NCBI RefSeq assembly: GCF_045862395.1
Contig: NZ_AP023087.1
Coordinates: forward strand, 3,596,001 to 3,660,000
DNA length: 64,000 nucleotides
Origin: Marinicellulosiphila megalodicopiae
GTDB taxonomy: Bacteria; Pseudomonadota; Gammaproteobacteria; Pseudomonadales; Natronospirillaceae
Direction: 5' to 3'
The first letter of the stretch is position 1, and each line of letters opens with the position of its first letter. This document shows positions 9,548 to 17,598 of this stretch, one piece after another. A model generated the notes under the pieces. The model worked only from the letters and a program-made list of their open reading frames with translations. It did not search any database and was not told the origin of the DNA. The translations under genes were made by a program, and so were the position numbers.

Positions 9548-10213
9548 ATGACTCAATCTATTATCAACTGGCAAACCATCGAAACCGTTCTTTTAGATAT
9601 GGACGGTACCCTTCTTGATCTGCATTTTGATAATTACTTCTGGAAAAATACAGTCATCGAGCAATATGCTAAAAAGCACGATTTAACGTTAGATCAAACC
9701 ACGTTACTGTTAAATGAGCGATTTAAAGAACACGAAGGCCATTTAAATTGGTACTGTCTTGATTTTTGGCGTGACGAATTGGGCTTGAACATCATCGAAC
9801 TCAAACAATCGATTAACCATAAAATCCAATACTTGCCAGGGGTGATTGAGTTTTTAGAAAAACTTAAAACATTGCCCGTCAAAGTCGTTATGACCACCAA
9901 CGCCCATCGCGACAGCATTGCAATTAAAGATGAACAAACTCAAGTCACCGATTGGTTTGATCAAATCGTCAGTGCGCACGATTTTGGATTTTCGAAGGAA
10001 TACGATGAGTTTTGGCAACACTTAGACGCAAAATTAACATCCAAACCTGAAAATTGTGTATTTATAGATGACAATTTACCTATTTGCGCCAAAGCCAAAC
10101 AAATGGGCATTGCTCAAGTTTTTAGCATCGCAAAACCCGACAGCACCTTGCCAAATAAAGATCCGTCCCCATCATTTGTGCAATTAAATTCATTGATGGA
10201 CTTATTTAAATGA
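9548..10213 (+). CDS. yrfG: HAD-family GMP/IMP nucleotidase
   Basis: This is a 221-residue HAD phosphohydrolase with motif I LLDMDGTLLDLHFD, motif II MTTNAHRDS, the lysine region KPENC and motif IV VFIDDNLP. The sequence FDNYFWKNTVIEQYA after motif I is typical of the YrfG group, known for purine 5'-nucleotidase activity on GMP and IMP. It overlaps hslR by 4 bp and belongs to the yrfG-hslR-hslO operon order known from enterobacteria, so the assignment rests on both sequence and synteny. Confidence 0.92.
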   Translation: MTQSIINWQTIETVLLDMDGTLLDLHFDNYFWKNTVIEQYAKKHDLTLDQTTLLLNERFKEHEGHLNWYCLDFWRDELGLNIIELKQSINHKIQYLPGVIEFLEKLKTLPVKVVMTTNAHRDSIAIKDEQTQVTDWFDQIVSAHDFGFSKEYDEFWQHLDAKLTSKPENCVFIDDNLPICAKAKQMGIAQVFSIAKPDSTLPNKDPSPSFVQLNSLMDLFK

Positions 10214-10608
10214 GCATCGAAAAAACCGAATTAAAAGTAAGAATCGACAAGTGGCTGTGGGCCGCGCGATTTTACAAAACCAGAAGCCTTGCTAAACAAA
10301 ACGTAGAAGGCGGAAAAGTGCATTATGACGGCCAGCGCATTAAAGCCAGCAAAATCGTGGAAGTGGGCCAAACCCTTCGTTTACGTATTGGCCTAGAAGA
10401 AAAAACAATCACTATTTTAGCCGTTAGCGACAAACGTTTAAGCGCACCATTGGCACAAGCATTATATGAAGAAAGCAGCGAAAGCATAGAAAAACGCACC
10501 GCTGAAGCACAAAACAGAAAAGACATGAACGCCTCCATATTAGCCCCACAAAAACGTCCCGACAAAAAACAACGTCGTGATATTTTAAAAACCAAACATA
10601 GTTATTAA
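10210..10608 (+). CDS. hslR: Ribosome-associated heat-shock protein Hsp15
   Basis: Hsp15 binds nascent-chain-tRNA complexes on dissociated 50S subunits after heat stress and helps recycle them. The 132-residue protein contains an S4 RNA-binding domain at about residues 9-65 (VRIDKWLWAARFYKTRSLA) and a basic, lysine-rich C-terminal tail. Start and stop overlap or abut its neighbours (4 bp into yrfG, 3 bp before hslO), so the three genes are probably one transcript. Confidence 0.95.
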   Translation: MSIEKTELKVRIDKWLWAARFYKTRSLAKQNVEGGKVHYDGQRIKASKIVEVGQTLRLRIGLEEKTITILAVSDKRLSAPLAQALYEESSESIEKRTAEAQNRKDMNASILAPQKRPDKKQRRDILKTKHSY

Positions 10609-10611
10609 ATC

Positions 10612-11466
10612 ATGAAAAATACCGATCAGTCCCAAACCTTCCTTTTTGACGATACCGCTATTCGTGGTCAAATCATTCATTTAAACCAATCGTATCTTGA
10701 TGTTGTGGATAAAAAAAATTATCCAACCAAAATTCGCCACATGCTTGGTGAATTTTTAGCATCTGTGACGGCATTAAGCTCCACTTTGAAGTTTGAAGGC
10801 AGTTTGATTTTACAAGCGAAAAGCCAAGGCCAAGTTCGCTTGATTATGGCAGAGTGCAAAAACCGTGAATTTGTCCGCGCAATTTGCCATTTTGACGAGA
10901 ATTTCGACGAAGATAAGCCCCTATTTGAACAAGGTAACTTAGCGTTAACCTTAGAGCCTTTAAAAGGAAAACCTTATCAATCGTTAATTGCCTTACACGA
11001 AGACAATATCGCAAAAGGCATTGAAGAGTATTATTTGCAGTCTGAGCAAATCAAAACGTCGTTTAAAATTGCTGTTAACGACAACCAAGCCAGCGCCATG
11101 ATGATTCAAGCAATGCCATTATTTGCGAACAATAGCTCTTTACAAATTGAAGATGAATCATACAATCGTGTGTCTTATTTATTTTCAACATTAAAAGATA
11201 AAGAGATACTAGAACTTCCAAACCAAGAAATTTTATATCGATTATTTCACGAAGAAACCGTTCGTGTGTACGACCCTAAAGATCTGTCATTTAAATGCGG
11301 CTGTTCACGCAAACGTTGTGAAAATGCAGTGATTAATTTAGGGCTTGAAGATGCTAAATTGTTGATTCAAGAACAGGGAAAAATCAGCGTTGACTGCCAA
11401 TTTTGCAATCAACATTATAGTTTCAAAGACAGCGATCTTGCAGAGATCTTCCAACCACCTCACTAA
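10612..11466 (+). CDS. hslO: Redox-regulated holdase Hsp33
   Basis: Hsp33 is a cytoplasmic holdase activated by oxidation. The 284-residue protein carries the zinc-binding redox switch at its C-terminus: CGC in LSFKCGCSRKRC and the CQFC pair about 30 residues later. Under reducing conditions the four cysteines of C-x-C...C-x-x-C hold zinc; on oxidation they form disulfides and unfold the linker. All four are present, so the switch should work. The gene starts 3 bp after hslR. Confidence 0.97.
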   Translation: MKNTDQSQTFLFDDTAIRGQIIHLNQSYLDVVDKKNYPTKIRHMLGEFLASVTALSSTLKFEGSLILQAKSQGQVRLIMAECKNREFVRAICHFDENFDEDKPLFEQGNLALTLEPLKGKPYQSLIALHEDNIAKGIEEYYLQSEQIKTSFKIAVNDNQASAMMIQAMPLFANNSSLQIEDESYNRVSYLFSTLKDKEILELPNQEILYRLFHEETVRVYDPKDLSFKCGCSRKRCENAVINLGLEDAKLLIQEQGKISVDCQFCNQHYSFKDSDLAEIFQPPH

Positions 11467-11484
11467 TTTTAAAGTTTGAATTTT

Positions 11485-13797
11485 ATGTCTGAAAAAATAT
11501 TTAATCACCTAGCAAAAGAGCTAAATGTACAGCTTCAACAAGTAACAGCCACCGTTGCCATGCTAGACGAAGGATCGACCGTGCCATTTATTGCCCGTTA
11601 CCGAAAAGAAGTAACCGGCGGTTTAGACGACATCCAATTACGTACATTAGAAGAACGTTTACGTTATTTACGCGAACTTGAAGACAGAAGAGCGACAGTG
11701 ATTGCCTCTGTTGAAGAACAAGGCAAAATGACCGACGCACTTAAAAAGGCCTTTTTAGAAGCGGCAAGCAAAACAGAATTAGAAGATTTATATCTTCCTT
11801 ACAAACAAAAACGTCGCACCAAAGCACAAATTGCCATTGAAGCGGGGCTTTTACCATTAGCCGATGCCTTGTTAAATGACCCAACACTCGTACCTGAAGA
11901 TCAAGCGACTCAATACTTAAATACTGAATTTAAAATAGCGACCACTAAAGACGCACTTGATGGCGCTCGTTTTATCTTAATGGAACGTTTTGCCGAAGAT
12001 GCCACCTTAATTGGCGCAGTTCGTAACTATTTAGATAAAAATGCAGACATTATTGTTGCGGTGGTTCCGGGCAAAGAAGTCGAAGGCGAGAAATTTCGTG
12101 ATTACTTTGAGCACACAGAAAAGCTGAAAACCATGCCAAGCCATCGTGCACTGGCTGTTTTTCGTGGTCGTAATGAAGGTATCTTACAATTTCAAATGGG
12201 ATTAGACGGCACACCCGCACGTGAAAGTGTGACCTGCGAATCTATGATTTGTGATCATTTCAAATTAAAAAATGAAAACCGCCCTGCGGATTCATGGTTA
12301 ATGCAAGTGGTTCGTTGGACATGGCGCGTGAAGTTACTTTCGCACATTGAGACCGATCTTGTGGGTAAATTACGCGAAAAGTCTGAAGATGACGCTATTT
12401 CGGTATTTGCTAAAAACTTAAAAGACTTATTATTAGCCGCCCCTGCTGGCGCACGTACCACACTTGGCTTAGATCCTGGTTTTAGATCCGGCGTTAAAGT
12501 TGTGGTAGTTAAAGATAGTGGCGATATCGCCGAACATGGCGTTATTTACCCGCATCAACCGCAAAATCAATGGCAACAAGCCATCGAAGTATTAGCATTA
12601 TTATGTCGCAAATACGAAGTTGATTTAGTGGCAATTGGTAACGGCACGGCATCGCGTGAAACCGACAAGTTAGTGAATGAGTTAGTAAAACAAAACCCAA
12701 CGCTAAAACTGAACAAAATTGTGGTTTCTGAAGCAGGCGCATCGGTGTATTCAGCCAGTGTATTAGCCGCTCAAGAATTTCCTGATTTAGATGTGACCAT
12801 TCGTGGCGCCATTTCTATTGCCAAACGTTTACAAGATCCCCTTGCAGAGTTAGTGAAAATTGACCCAAAAGCCATTGGTGTTGGACAGTATCAGCATGAT
12901 GTTTCGCAAGTTGCTTTGGCGCGTTCACTGGATGCCGTTGTAGAAGATTGTGTGAATGGTGTCGGTGTGGATTTAAATACAGCATCTGAGCCGTTATTAA
13001 CGAAGGTTTCTGGATTAACCAAGTCCGTTGCCTCCCAGATCATCGCTTTTAGACACAAGATTGGTCAATTTGACAACAGAAAACAATTATTAGAAGTACC
13101 ACGTTTAGGCGCAAAAGCGTTTGAACAAGCGGCGGGTTTCTTGAAAATTGCCAACGGCTCTAACCCACTTGATAACTCTTCGGTGCATCCTGAAGCGTAT
13201 TCAGTGATCGAAGCCATGTTAGCTAAAAACAATAAAACTATTGGTCAGATCGTGGGAGATAGCGCATTTTTAAGAAGCATTGATCCTAAAGAGTTTGCAA
13301 ACGATCTTGTTGGTGAAGTGACCATAAAAGATATTTTAAAAGAGCTTGAAAAACCCGGTCGTGATCCTCGTCCAGAATTCAAAACCGCCACCTTTGATGA
13401 TTCAGTAGAAGAGATTAAAGATCTTCGATTGAACATGATTTTGGAAGGCGTGGTAACGAACGTAACGAATTTCGGTGCGTTTGTGGATGTAGGTGTTCAC
13501 CAAGATGGTTTGGTGCATATATCTGCATTAAGTCACACGTTTGTAGAAGATCCGAGCAAAGTTGTGAAAGCCGGCGATATTGTTAAAGTGAAAGTAATGG
13601 AAGTAGACGCCGATCGTAAACGCATAGCATTAACCATGCGTTTAGACGACGATGCCAGCCAAGTTGAGAAAAGTAACGACAACAAACCTCAACGTGGTGG
13701 CGCAAGAAGCAGTCAAAACCATAATCGCAAACAAAACCAAGAAGCGCCAGCAAATACAATGGCGTCATTATTCGCTAAAGCAGGCCTTAAAAAGTAA
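11485..13797 (+). CDS. tex: Tex family RNA-binding transcription factor
   Basis: Tex (YhgF) is a bacterial relative of eukaryotic Spt6. The protein of about 770 residues has an N-terminal helical region (TVPFIARYRKE), a YqgF/RNase H-like domain (GLDPGFRSGVKVVVV), a conserved VVSEAGASVYSAS stretch, tandem helix-hairpin-helix motifs (GVDLNTASEPLL; VPRLGAKAFEQAAGF) and a C-terminal S1 RNA-binding domain (about 650-720, EGVVTNVTNFGAFVDVGVHQDGLVH). A disordered basic tail follows. The ATG at 11485 gives the family N-terminus MSEKIFNHLAKEL; an upstream in-frame TTG at 11476 would add three unneeded residues. Confidence 0.97.
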   Translation: MSEKIFNHLAKELNVQLQQVTATVAMLDEGSTVPFIARYRKEVTGGLDDIQLRTLEERLRYLRELEDRRATVIASVEEQGKMTDALKKAFLEAASKTELEDLYLPYKQKRRTKAQIAIEAGLLPLADALLNDPTLVPEDQATQYLNTEFKIATTKDALDGARFILMERFAEDATLIGAVRNYLDKNADIIVAVVPGKEVEGEKFRDYFEHTEKLKTMPSHRALAVFRGRNEGILQFQMGLDGTPARESVTCESMICDHFKLKNENRPADSWLMQVVRWTWRVKLLSHIETDLVGKLREKSEDDAISVFAKNLKDLLLAAPAGARTTLGLDPGFRSGVKVVVVKDSGDIAEHGVIYPHQPQNQWQQAIEVLALLCRKYEVDLVAIGNGTASRETDKLVNELVKQNPTLKLNKIVVSEAGASVYSASVLAAQEFPDLDVTIRGAISIAKRLQDPLAELVKIDPKAIGVGQYQHDVSQVALARSLDAVVEDCVNGVGVDLNTASEPLLTKVSGLTKSVASQIIAFRHKIGQFDNRKQLLEVPRLGAKAFEQAAGFLKIANGSNPLDNSSVHPEAYSVIEAMLAKNNKTIGQIVGDSAFLRSIDPKEFANDLVGEVTIKDILKELEKPGRDPRPEFKTATFDDSVEEIKDLRLNMILEGVVTNVTNFGAFVDVGVHQDGLVHISALSHTFVEDPSKVVKAGDIVKVKVMEVDADRKRIALTMRLDDDASQVEKSNDNKPQRGGARSSQNHNRKQNQEAPANTMASLFAKAGLKK

Positions 13798-13816
13798 ATC
13801 CGCTTTAATGCTATTC

Positions 13817-13902
13817 GTCATCCTCGACAGCCTTATCGTCGGGGATCCAGCGCCCGCAACATCAAACCACTGGATCCACGACAAAAACAAGTCGCGGATG
13901 AC
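13817..13902. repeat. Interspersed palindromic repeat (GTCATCC...GGATCCAG type)
   Basis: Two imperfect inverted arms of about 33 bp (13817-13850 and 13870-13902) begin and end GTCATCC / GGATGAC and meet around GGATCCAG / CTGGATCC. Each arm contains a smaller CGAC/GTCG palindrome. GC content is higher than in surrounding DNA. The design resembles the short palindromic intergenic repeats scattered in many bacterial genomes. It lies between the tex stop codon and its terminator. Confidence 0.65.
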
Positions 13903-13930
13903 AACAAACATTTAATTGCCATTAAAATCA

Positions 13931-13957
13931 AAAAGCACAGGTAGTCTGTGCTTTTTT
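13931..13957 (+). terminator. Rho-independent terminator after tex
   Basis: AAAGCACAG and CTGTGCTTT form a 9-bp stem around GTAGT, followed by a T run. It ends the yrfG-hslR-hslO-tex stretch. Confidence 0.85.
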
Positions 13958-13977
13958 ATACCCAATAAGAAAATTCA

Positions 13978-14667
13978 ATGCCGCTAATCAAATTCCTCAA
14001 AGCCAACACCTTATACAGCAAAAAAATGTTACGACAGCTGTTAGCCAGCGGAAAAGTGAGCGTTAACCATGCTGTAGAAATAGACGGGCAAATCCCCGTC
14101 ACGCCTTTTGATTTAATACAATGCGAATCGAACATTCTGCAAAACAAACACGCTTATTACATCATGTTAAACAAACCCATTGGCGTAGTGAGCGCGACAA
14201 CAGACGAGCAACATAAAACCGTAATTGATTGTATAAATGAGCCTTTTGCCGACCAATTGCACATTGCAGGCCGATTGGATTTAAATACTTCAGGATTAGT
14301 GATCCTGACCAATGACGGGCAATTTTCGCGAAAAATCACACAACCTGAAGAGAAAATCGGCAAAAAATACGAAGTTGGGACTGAAAACACAATCACCGAT
14401 GAATATATCAAATACTTTGCCAAGGGAATGTTTTTTGATTATGAACAAGTACAAATACAACCCGCCATTTTAAAAATACGAAACAACCACAATGCACAAT
14501 TAACGATTTTTGAAGGCAGATACCATCAAGTTAAACGCATGTTTGCCCGTTTTCAAAACAAGGTTATCAGCCTGCATCGCACCTCGATGGGAGCAATTGA
14601 ATTAGACAAAAACTTAAGGGCTGGGGAATATCGTTTTTTAAGTGAAACCGAAGTTAATTCCATCTAA
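13978..14667 (+). CDS. rsuA: 16S rRNA pseudouridine(516) synthase-like protein (RsuA family)
   Basis: The 229-residue protein has an N-terminal S4-like segment (MLRQLLASGKVSVNHAV) and a pseudouridine synthase domain with the catalytic aspartate in HIAGRLDLNTSGLVIL. KKYEV and a QVKRMFARFQNKVISLHR stretch follow, both typical of the RsuA/RluB/E/F group. Its length is very close to E. coli RsuA, which isomerises U516 of 16S rRNA. RluE-type 23S modification cannot be excluded without alignment. The start lies directly after the tex terminator with no obvious ribosome-binding site. Confidence 0.85.
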   Translation: MPLIKFLKANTLYSKKMLRQLLASGKVSVNHAVEIDGQIPVTPFDLIQCESNILQNKHAYYIMLNKPIGVVSATTDEQHKTVIDCINEPFADQLHIAGRLDLNTSGLVILTNDGQFSRKITQPEEKIGKKYEVGTENTITDEYIKYFAKGMFFDYEQVQIQPAILKIRNNHNAQLTIFEGRYHQVKRMFARFQNKVISLHRTSMGAIELDKNLRAGEYRFLSETEVNSI

Positions 14668-14680
14668 TAATTCCCCTGTA

Positions 14681-14714
14681 TTGACTATCATTTTTTAAGT
14701 CTTTTGAGTATAAT
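14681..14714 (+). promoter_or_regulatory. Candidate rpsO promoter
   Basis: A perfect TATAAT at 14709-14714 lies 75 bp before rpsO. TTGACT at 14681-14686 looks like a -35 box but the spacer is 22 bp, longer than ideal, so the true -35 element may be weaker sequence closer in. Confidence 0.45.
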
Positions 14715-14735
14715 CCGCGTCCGAATCTGTCTGTA

Positions 14736-14773
14736 AATATGCACGGGCACGATTCTTATTTTTAATGCATATT
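14736..14773 (+). promoter_or_regulatory. rpsO leader hairpin, probable S15 autoregulatory element
   Basis: AATATGCA (14736-14743) and TGCATATT (14766-14773) are perfect 8-bp inverted arms separated by 22 nt, ending 3 nt before the AGGAG ribosome site of rpsO. S15 mRNA leaders in many bacteria fold next to or over the ribosome site and are bound by S15. Position and structure suit that role, but S15 leaders differ widely between lineages and binding is inferred. Confidence 0.5.
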
Positions 14774-14788
14774 AATTAGGAGTCCGTT

Positions 14789-15058
14789 ATGGCACTTTCC
14801 GCATCAGTTAAATCTGAAATCGTTACAAAATACGCTCAATCTGAAGGCGACACTGGTAGCCCTGAAGTTCAAGTTGCATTGTTAACTGCGAACATCAATG
14901 AATTACAAGGTCATTTCAAAGAGCACCATAAAGATCACCATTCACGTCGTGGTTTGATTCGTATGGTAAACCAACGTCGTAAGTTGTTGGATTATTTGAA
15001 ACGTAAAAATGCTGCACGTTACACAAGCTTAATTTCTAGCTTAGGTCTACGTCGTTAG
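14789..15058 (+). CDS. rpsO: 30S ribosomal protein S15
   Basis: S15 binds the central domain of 16S rRNA early in 30S assembly. The 89-residue length is exact, and GDTGSPEVQVALLTANINEL, HHSRRGLIRMVNQRRKLLDYL and the terminal YTSLISSLGLRR are diagnostic. A strong AGGAG ribosome site precedes the start. The rpsO-pnp order is conserved across gammaproteobacteria. Here the upstream partner is an rsuA-like gene instead of the more common truB. Confidence 0.99.
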   Translation: MALSASVKSEIVTKYAQSEGDTGSPEVQVALLTANINELQGHFKEHHKDHHSRRGLIRMVNQRRKLLDYLKRKNAARYTSLISSLGLRR

Positions 15059-15072
15059 TAGTTAAAAGAATT

Positions 15073-15097
15073 AGCCTCGAATATCGGGGCTTTTTTT
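15073..15097 (+). terminator. Terminator/attenuator between rpsO and pnp
   Basis: AGCCTCGA and TCGGGGCT pair (one G-U) around ATA and are followed by seven Ts. As in E. coli, partial readthrough into pnp is likely. Confidence 0.8.
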
Positions 15098-15132
15098 ATT
15101 TTTAAAAAGTATTAAATAAACAGTCGTGAATA

Positions 15133-15242
15133 CGTAGTAGGAGTGCTTCTTATTGAGTGTTTTGATTCTACTCCAGCAGATCACTGAATTAGAAGCTCTC
15201 TACGAAACGACAAAATATAATCAATCAGGCAATTTGGCCTGA
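15133..15242 (+). promoter_or_regulatory. pnp leader: long RNase III-type hairpin plus small hairpin
   Basis: Bases 15133-15159 pair with 15182-15204 in an almost continuous duplex: CGTAG/CTACG at the base, GCTTCT/AGAAGC in the middle and TTGAGTG/CACTGAA near the loop, with a few mismatches. A second hairpin (TCAGGC/GCCTGA, loop AATTTG) lies at 15225-15242, 20 bp before the pnp start. In E. coli the pnp leader duplex is cut by RNase III and then removed by PNPase for autoregulation. The same position and size suggest the same mechanism here. Confidence 0.65.
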
Positions 15243-15262
15243 ATCAATTTAAAGGAAACTCA

Positions 15263-17389
15263 ATGAGTTTATTAAACCCTGTAAAAACTGAATTTCAATT
15301 TGGTAAATCTACCGTTACTTTAGAAACAGCTCGTATCGCTCGCCAAGCATCTGGCGCGGTTTTATGTACTATTGATAACGCAACTTCAGTTTTAGCAACC
15401 GTAGTAGCTGCAAAATCTACTAAACCTGGTCAAGACTTCTTCCCTCTTTCTGTACATTACATCGAAAAATACTACGCAGTGGGTAAAATCCCTGGTGGTT
15501 ACCTAAAGCGTGAAGGTCGTCCTTCAGAAAAAGAAACGTTAACATCACGTTTAATCGATCGCCCTATTCGTCCATTGTTCCCTAAAGGTTTCATGAACGA
15601 AGTACAGGTTGTATTAACGGTTGTTTCTGCAACTGCTGACATCGATCCTGATATCTGCGCAATGATCGCTACTTCTGCTGCATTAAGCATTTCTGGTGTT
15701 CCTTTCAAATGCCCAATTGGTGCTGCACGCGTTGCTTACACTGAATCTGCTGGCTACACATTAAACCCAACAATTTCTGAATTAGCAGAATCTGATTTAG
15801 ACATGGTTGTTGCCGGTACATCTGACGCTGTATTGATGGTTGAATCTGAAGCGAAAGAATTATCTGAAGATGAAATGTTAGGCGCTGTATTATTCGCACA
15901 TAGCGAATTCCAAACTGTTATCAATGCCGTTGCTGAATTTGAAGCAAAAGCTGGCAAAGAGAAATGGGTTTGGGAAGCACCGGCTAAAAACGAAGCATTA
16001 ATTGCTCAAGTAACTGAAGGTTACGCAGCTGCAATCGGCGAAGCTTACTCTATCTCTGATAAAGCAGCACGTTACGAAGCATTAGGCACAGCCAAAAAAG
16101 CAGCCGTTGAAGCATTAAGCTCTGAAGAAGTTAGCGCTGATGAAATTTCAGGCGTATTCTCTTCAATCGAAAAAGCAACAGTCCGTACACGTATCGTAAA
16201 TGGCGAGCCTCGTATTGATGGTCGTGACACTAAAACTGTTCGTGATATCGAAGTTGAAGTTGGCGTATTACCTGGTGCACACGGTTCAGCATTGTTCACT
16301 CGTGGTGAAACTCAAGCATTAGTTACCGCTACATTAGGTACATTACGTGACGGTAAAATCGAAGAAACGGTAAACGGTAAGTACACAGATAACTTCATGT
16401 TACATTACAACTTCCCTCCATATTCTGTTGGTGAGTGTGGTCGTATGGGCGCAACCGGTCGTCGTGAAGTCGGTCACGGTCGTTTAGCTCGTCGTGGTGT
16501 TGGCGCAACATTGCCAAACGTAGAAGAATTCCCGTACACAATTCGTATTGTTTCTGAAATCACTGAATCAAACGGATCAAGCTCTATGGCTTCTGTTTGT
16601 GGTGCTTCATTAGCAATGATGGATGCTGGTGTTCCAGTTACCACTCCGGTTGCTGGTATTGCAATGGGCCTAGTTAAAGAAGGCGATAAATTCGCAGTCT
16701 TAACCGATATCTTAGGTGACGAAGATCACTTAGGTGACATGGACTTTAAAGTAGCCGGTTCTGCTAAAGGTATTACTGCGCTTCAAATGGATATCAAAAT
16801 CGAAGGTATCACTGAAGAGATCATGGAAATTGCATTAGACCAAGCGAACGATGCACGTATCACGATCTTACGTGAAATGGGCAAAGTAATTGGTTATGCA
16901 CGTCCTGAATTACCAGACAACGCACCAAGCATGACGACTGTTAAAGTACACCCTGACAAAATCCGTGACATCATCGGTAAAGGCGGCGCAACTATCCGTT
17001 CTATCTGTGAAGAAACAGGCGCTGAAGTAGACATCGACGATACTGGCCTAGTACGTATTTACTCACCAAGCAAAGAGTCAACTCAAGCAGCATTAGCAAT
17101 GGTTTCTGAAATCACTGCAGAAGCTGAAATTGGCGCATTATACAAAGGCAAAGTAATGAAAATTGCTGACTTTGGCGCATTTGTTAACTTCTTACCGGGT
17201 AAAGACGGCTTGGTACATATCTCACAAATCTGTGATCGTCGTTTAGAAAAAGTTGAAGAAGAATTAACAGAAGGCCAAGAAGTCGTTGTTAAATGTTTAG
17301 ACGTTGACAACCGTGGTCGTATCAAGCTTTCTATTAAAGAAGTTTCTGAAGAAGAGAAAACTGAATTTTTAGCTTCTTCTGAAGTTTAA
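15263..17389 (+). CDS. pnp: Polyribonucleotide nucleotidyltransferase (PNPase)
   Basis: PNPase degrades RNA phosphorolytically from the 3' end and is a core part of the degradosome. The 708-residue protein shows both RNase PH-like domains (first about 1-220; second about 310-545, including RMGATGRREVGHG and the SNGSSSMASVCG catalytic region), the helical linker, a KH domain (VHPDKIRDIIGKGGATI) and a C-terminal S1 domain (GALYKGKVMKIADFGAFVNF). The start follows an AAAGGA ribosome site. The gene lies 205 bp after rpsO, with an autoregulatory-looking leader between. Confidence 0.99.
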   Translation: MSLLNPVKTEFQFGKSTVTLETARIARQASGAVLCTIDNATSVLATVVAAKSTKPGQDFFPLSVHYIEKYYAVGKIPGGYLKREGRPSEKETLTSRLIDRPIRPLFPKGFMNEVQVVLTVVSATADIDPDICAMIATSAALSISGVPFKCPIGAARVAYTESAGYTLNPTISELAESDLDMVVAGTSDAVLMVESEAKELSEDEMLGAVLFAHSEFQTVINAVAEFEAKAGKEKWVWEAPAKNEALIAQVTEGYAAAIGEAYSISDKAARYEALGTAKKAAVEALSSEEVSADEISGVFSSIEKATVRTRIVNGEPRIDGRDTKTVRDIEVEVGVLPGAHGSALFTRGETQALVTATLGTLRDGKIEETVNGKYTDNFMLHYNFPPYSVGECGRMGATGRREVGHGRLARRGVGATLPNVEEFPYTIRIVSEITESNGSSSMASVCGASLAMMDAGVPVTTPVAGIAMGLVKEGDKFAVLTDILGDEDHLGDMDFKVAGSAKGITALQMDIKIEGITEEIMEIALDQANDARITILREMGKVIGYARPELPDNAPSMTTVKVHPDKIRDIIGKGGATIRSICEETGAEVDIDDTGLVRIYSPSKESTQAALAMVSEITAEAEIGALYKGKVMKIADFGAFVNFLPGKDGLVHISQICDRRLEKVEEELTEGQEVVVKCLDVDNRGRIKLSIKEVSEEEKTEFLASSEV

Positions 17390-17454
17390 TTTCAAAGTCC
17401 CTTTTGAATATTTTTATTAATTGTTTTTTTAATTAATAAAACTTAAAGAGTGAG

Positions 17455-17541
17455 CTTTGTGAATACTCTGGCGTCGGGAAACCCGTCTTGAGTATTCAGT
17501 CGCTATTTGGGCTTCCTGCCCGATGAGTGGTAATCGCAAAG
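17455..17541 (+). ncRNA. Candidate structured RNA in the pnp 3' region
   Basis: The stretch folds on paper as a multibranch structure. An outer stem CTTTGTG/CGCAAAG (17455-17461 with 17535-17541) encloses two hairpins. The first has GAATACTC/GAGTATTC arms (17461-17468 and 17490-17497) with an inner CGGG-AAA-CCCG stem. The second is TGGGC-TTCCT-GCCCG around 17508-17522. It is more GC-rich than neighbouring intergenic DNA and is followed at once by a strong terminator. It could be a 3'-UTR-derived small RNA or a stabilising 3' structure of pnp mRNA. I do not recognise a named RNA family, and the minus strand cannot be excluded. Confidence 0.4.
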
Positions 17542-17545
17542 TTGT

Positions 17546-17580
17546 AAAAAAAAGAGACGCTTTATGCGTCTCTTTTTTTG
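17546..17580. terminator. Bidirectional terminator between pnp and the HEPN gene
   Basis: AGAGACGC (17553-17560) and GCGTCTCT (17566-17573) form a perfect 8-bp stem flanked by an A run on the left and a T run on the right. It can end both pnp on plus and the convergent HEPN gene on minus. Confidence 0.88.
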
Positions 17581-17598
17581 TCTGGGATTTATGGAACT

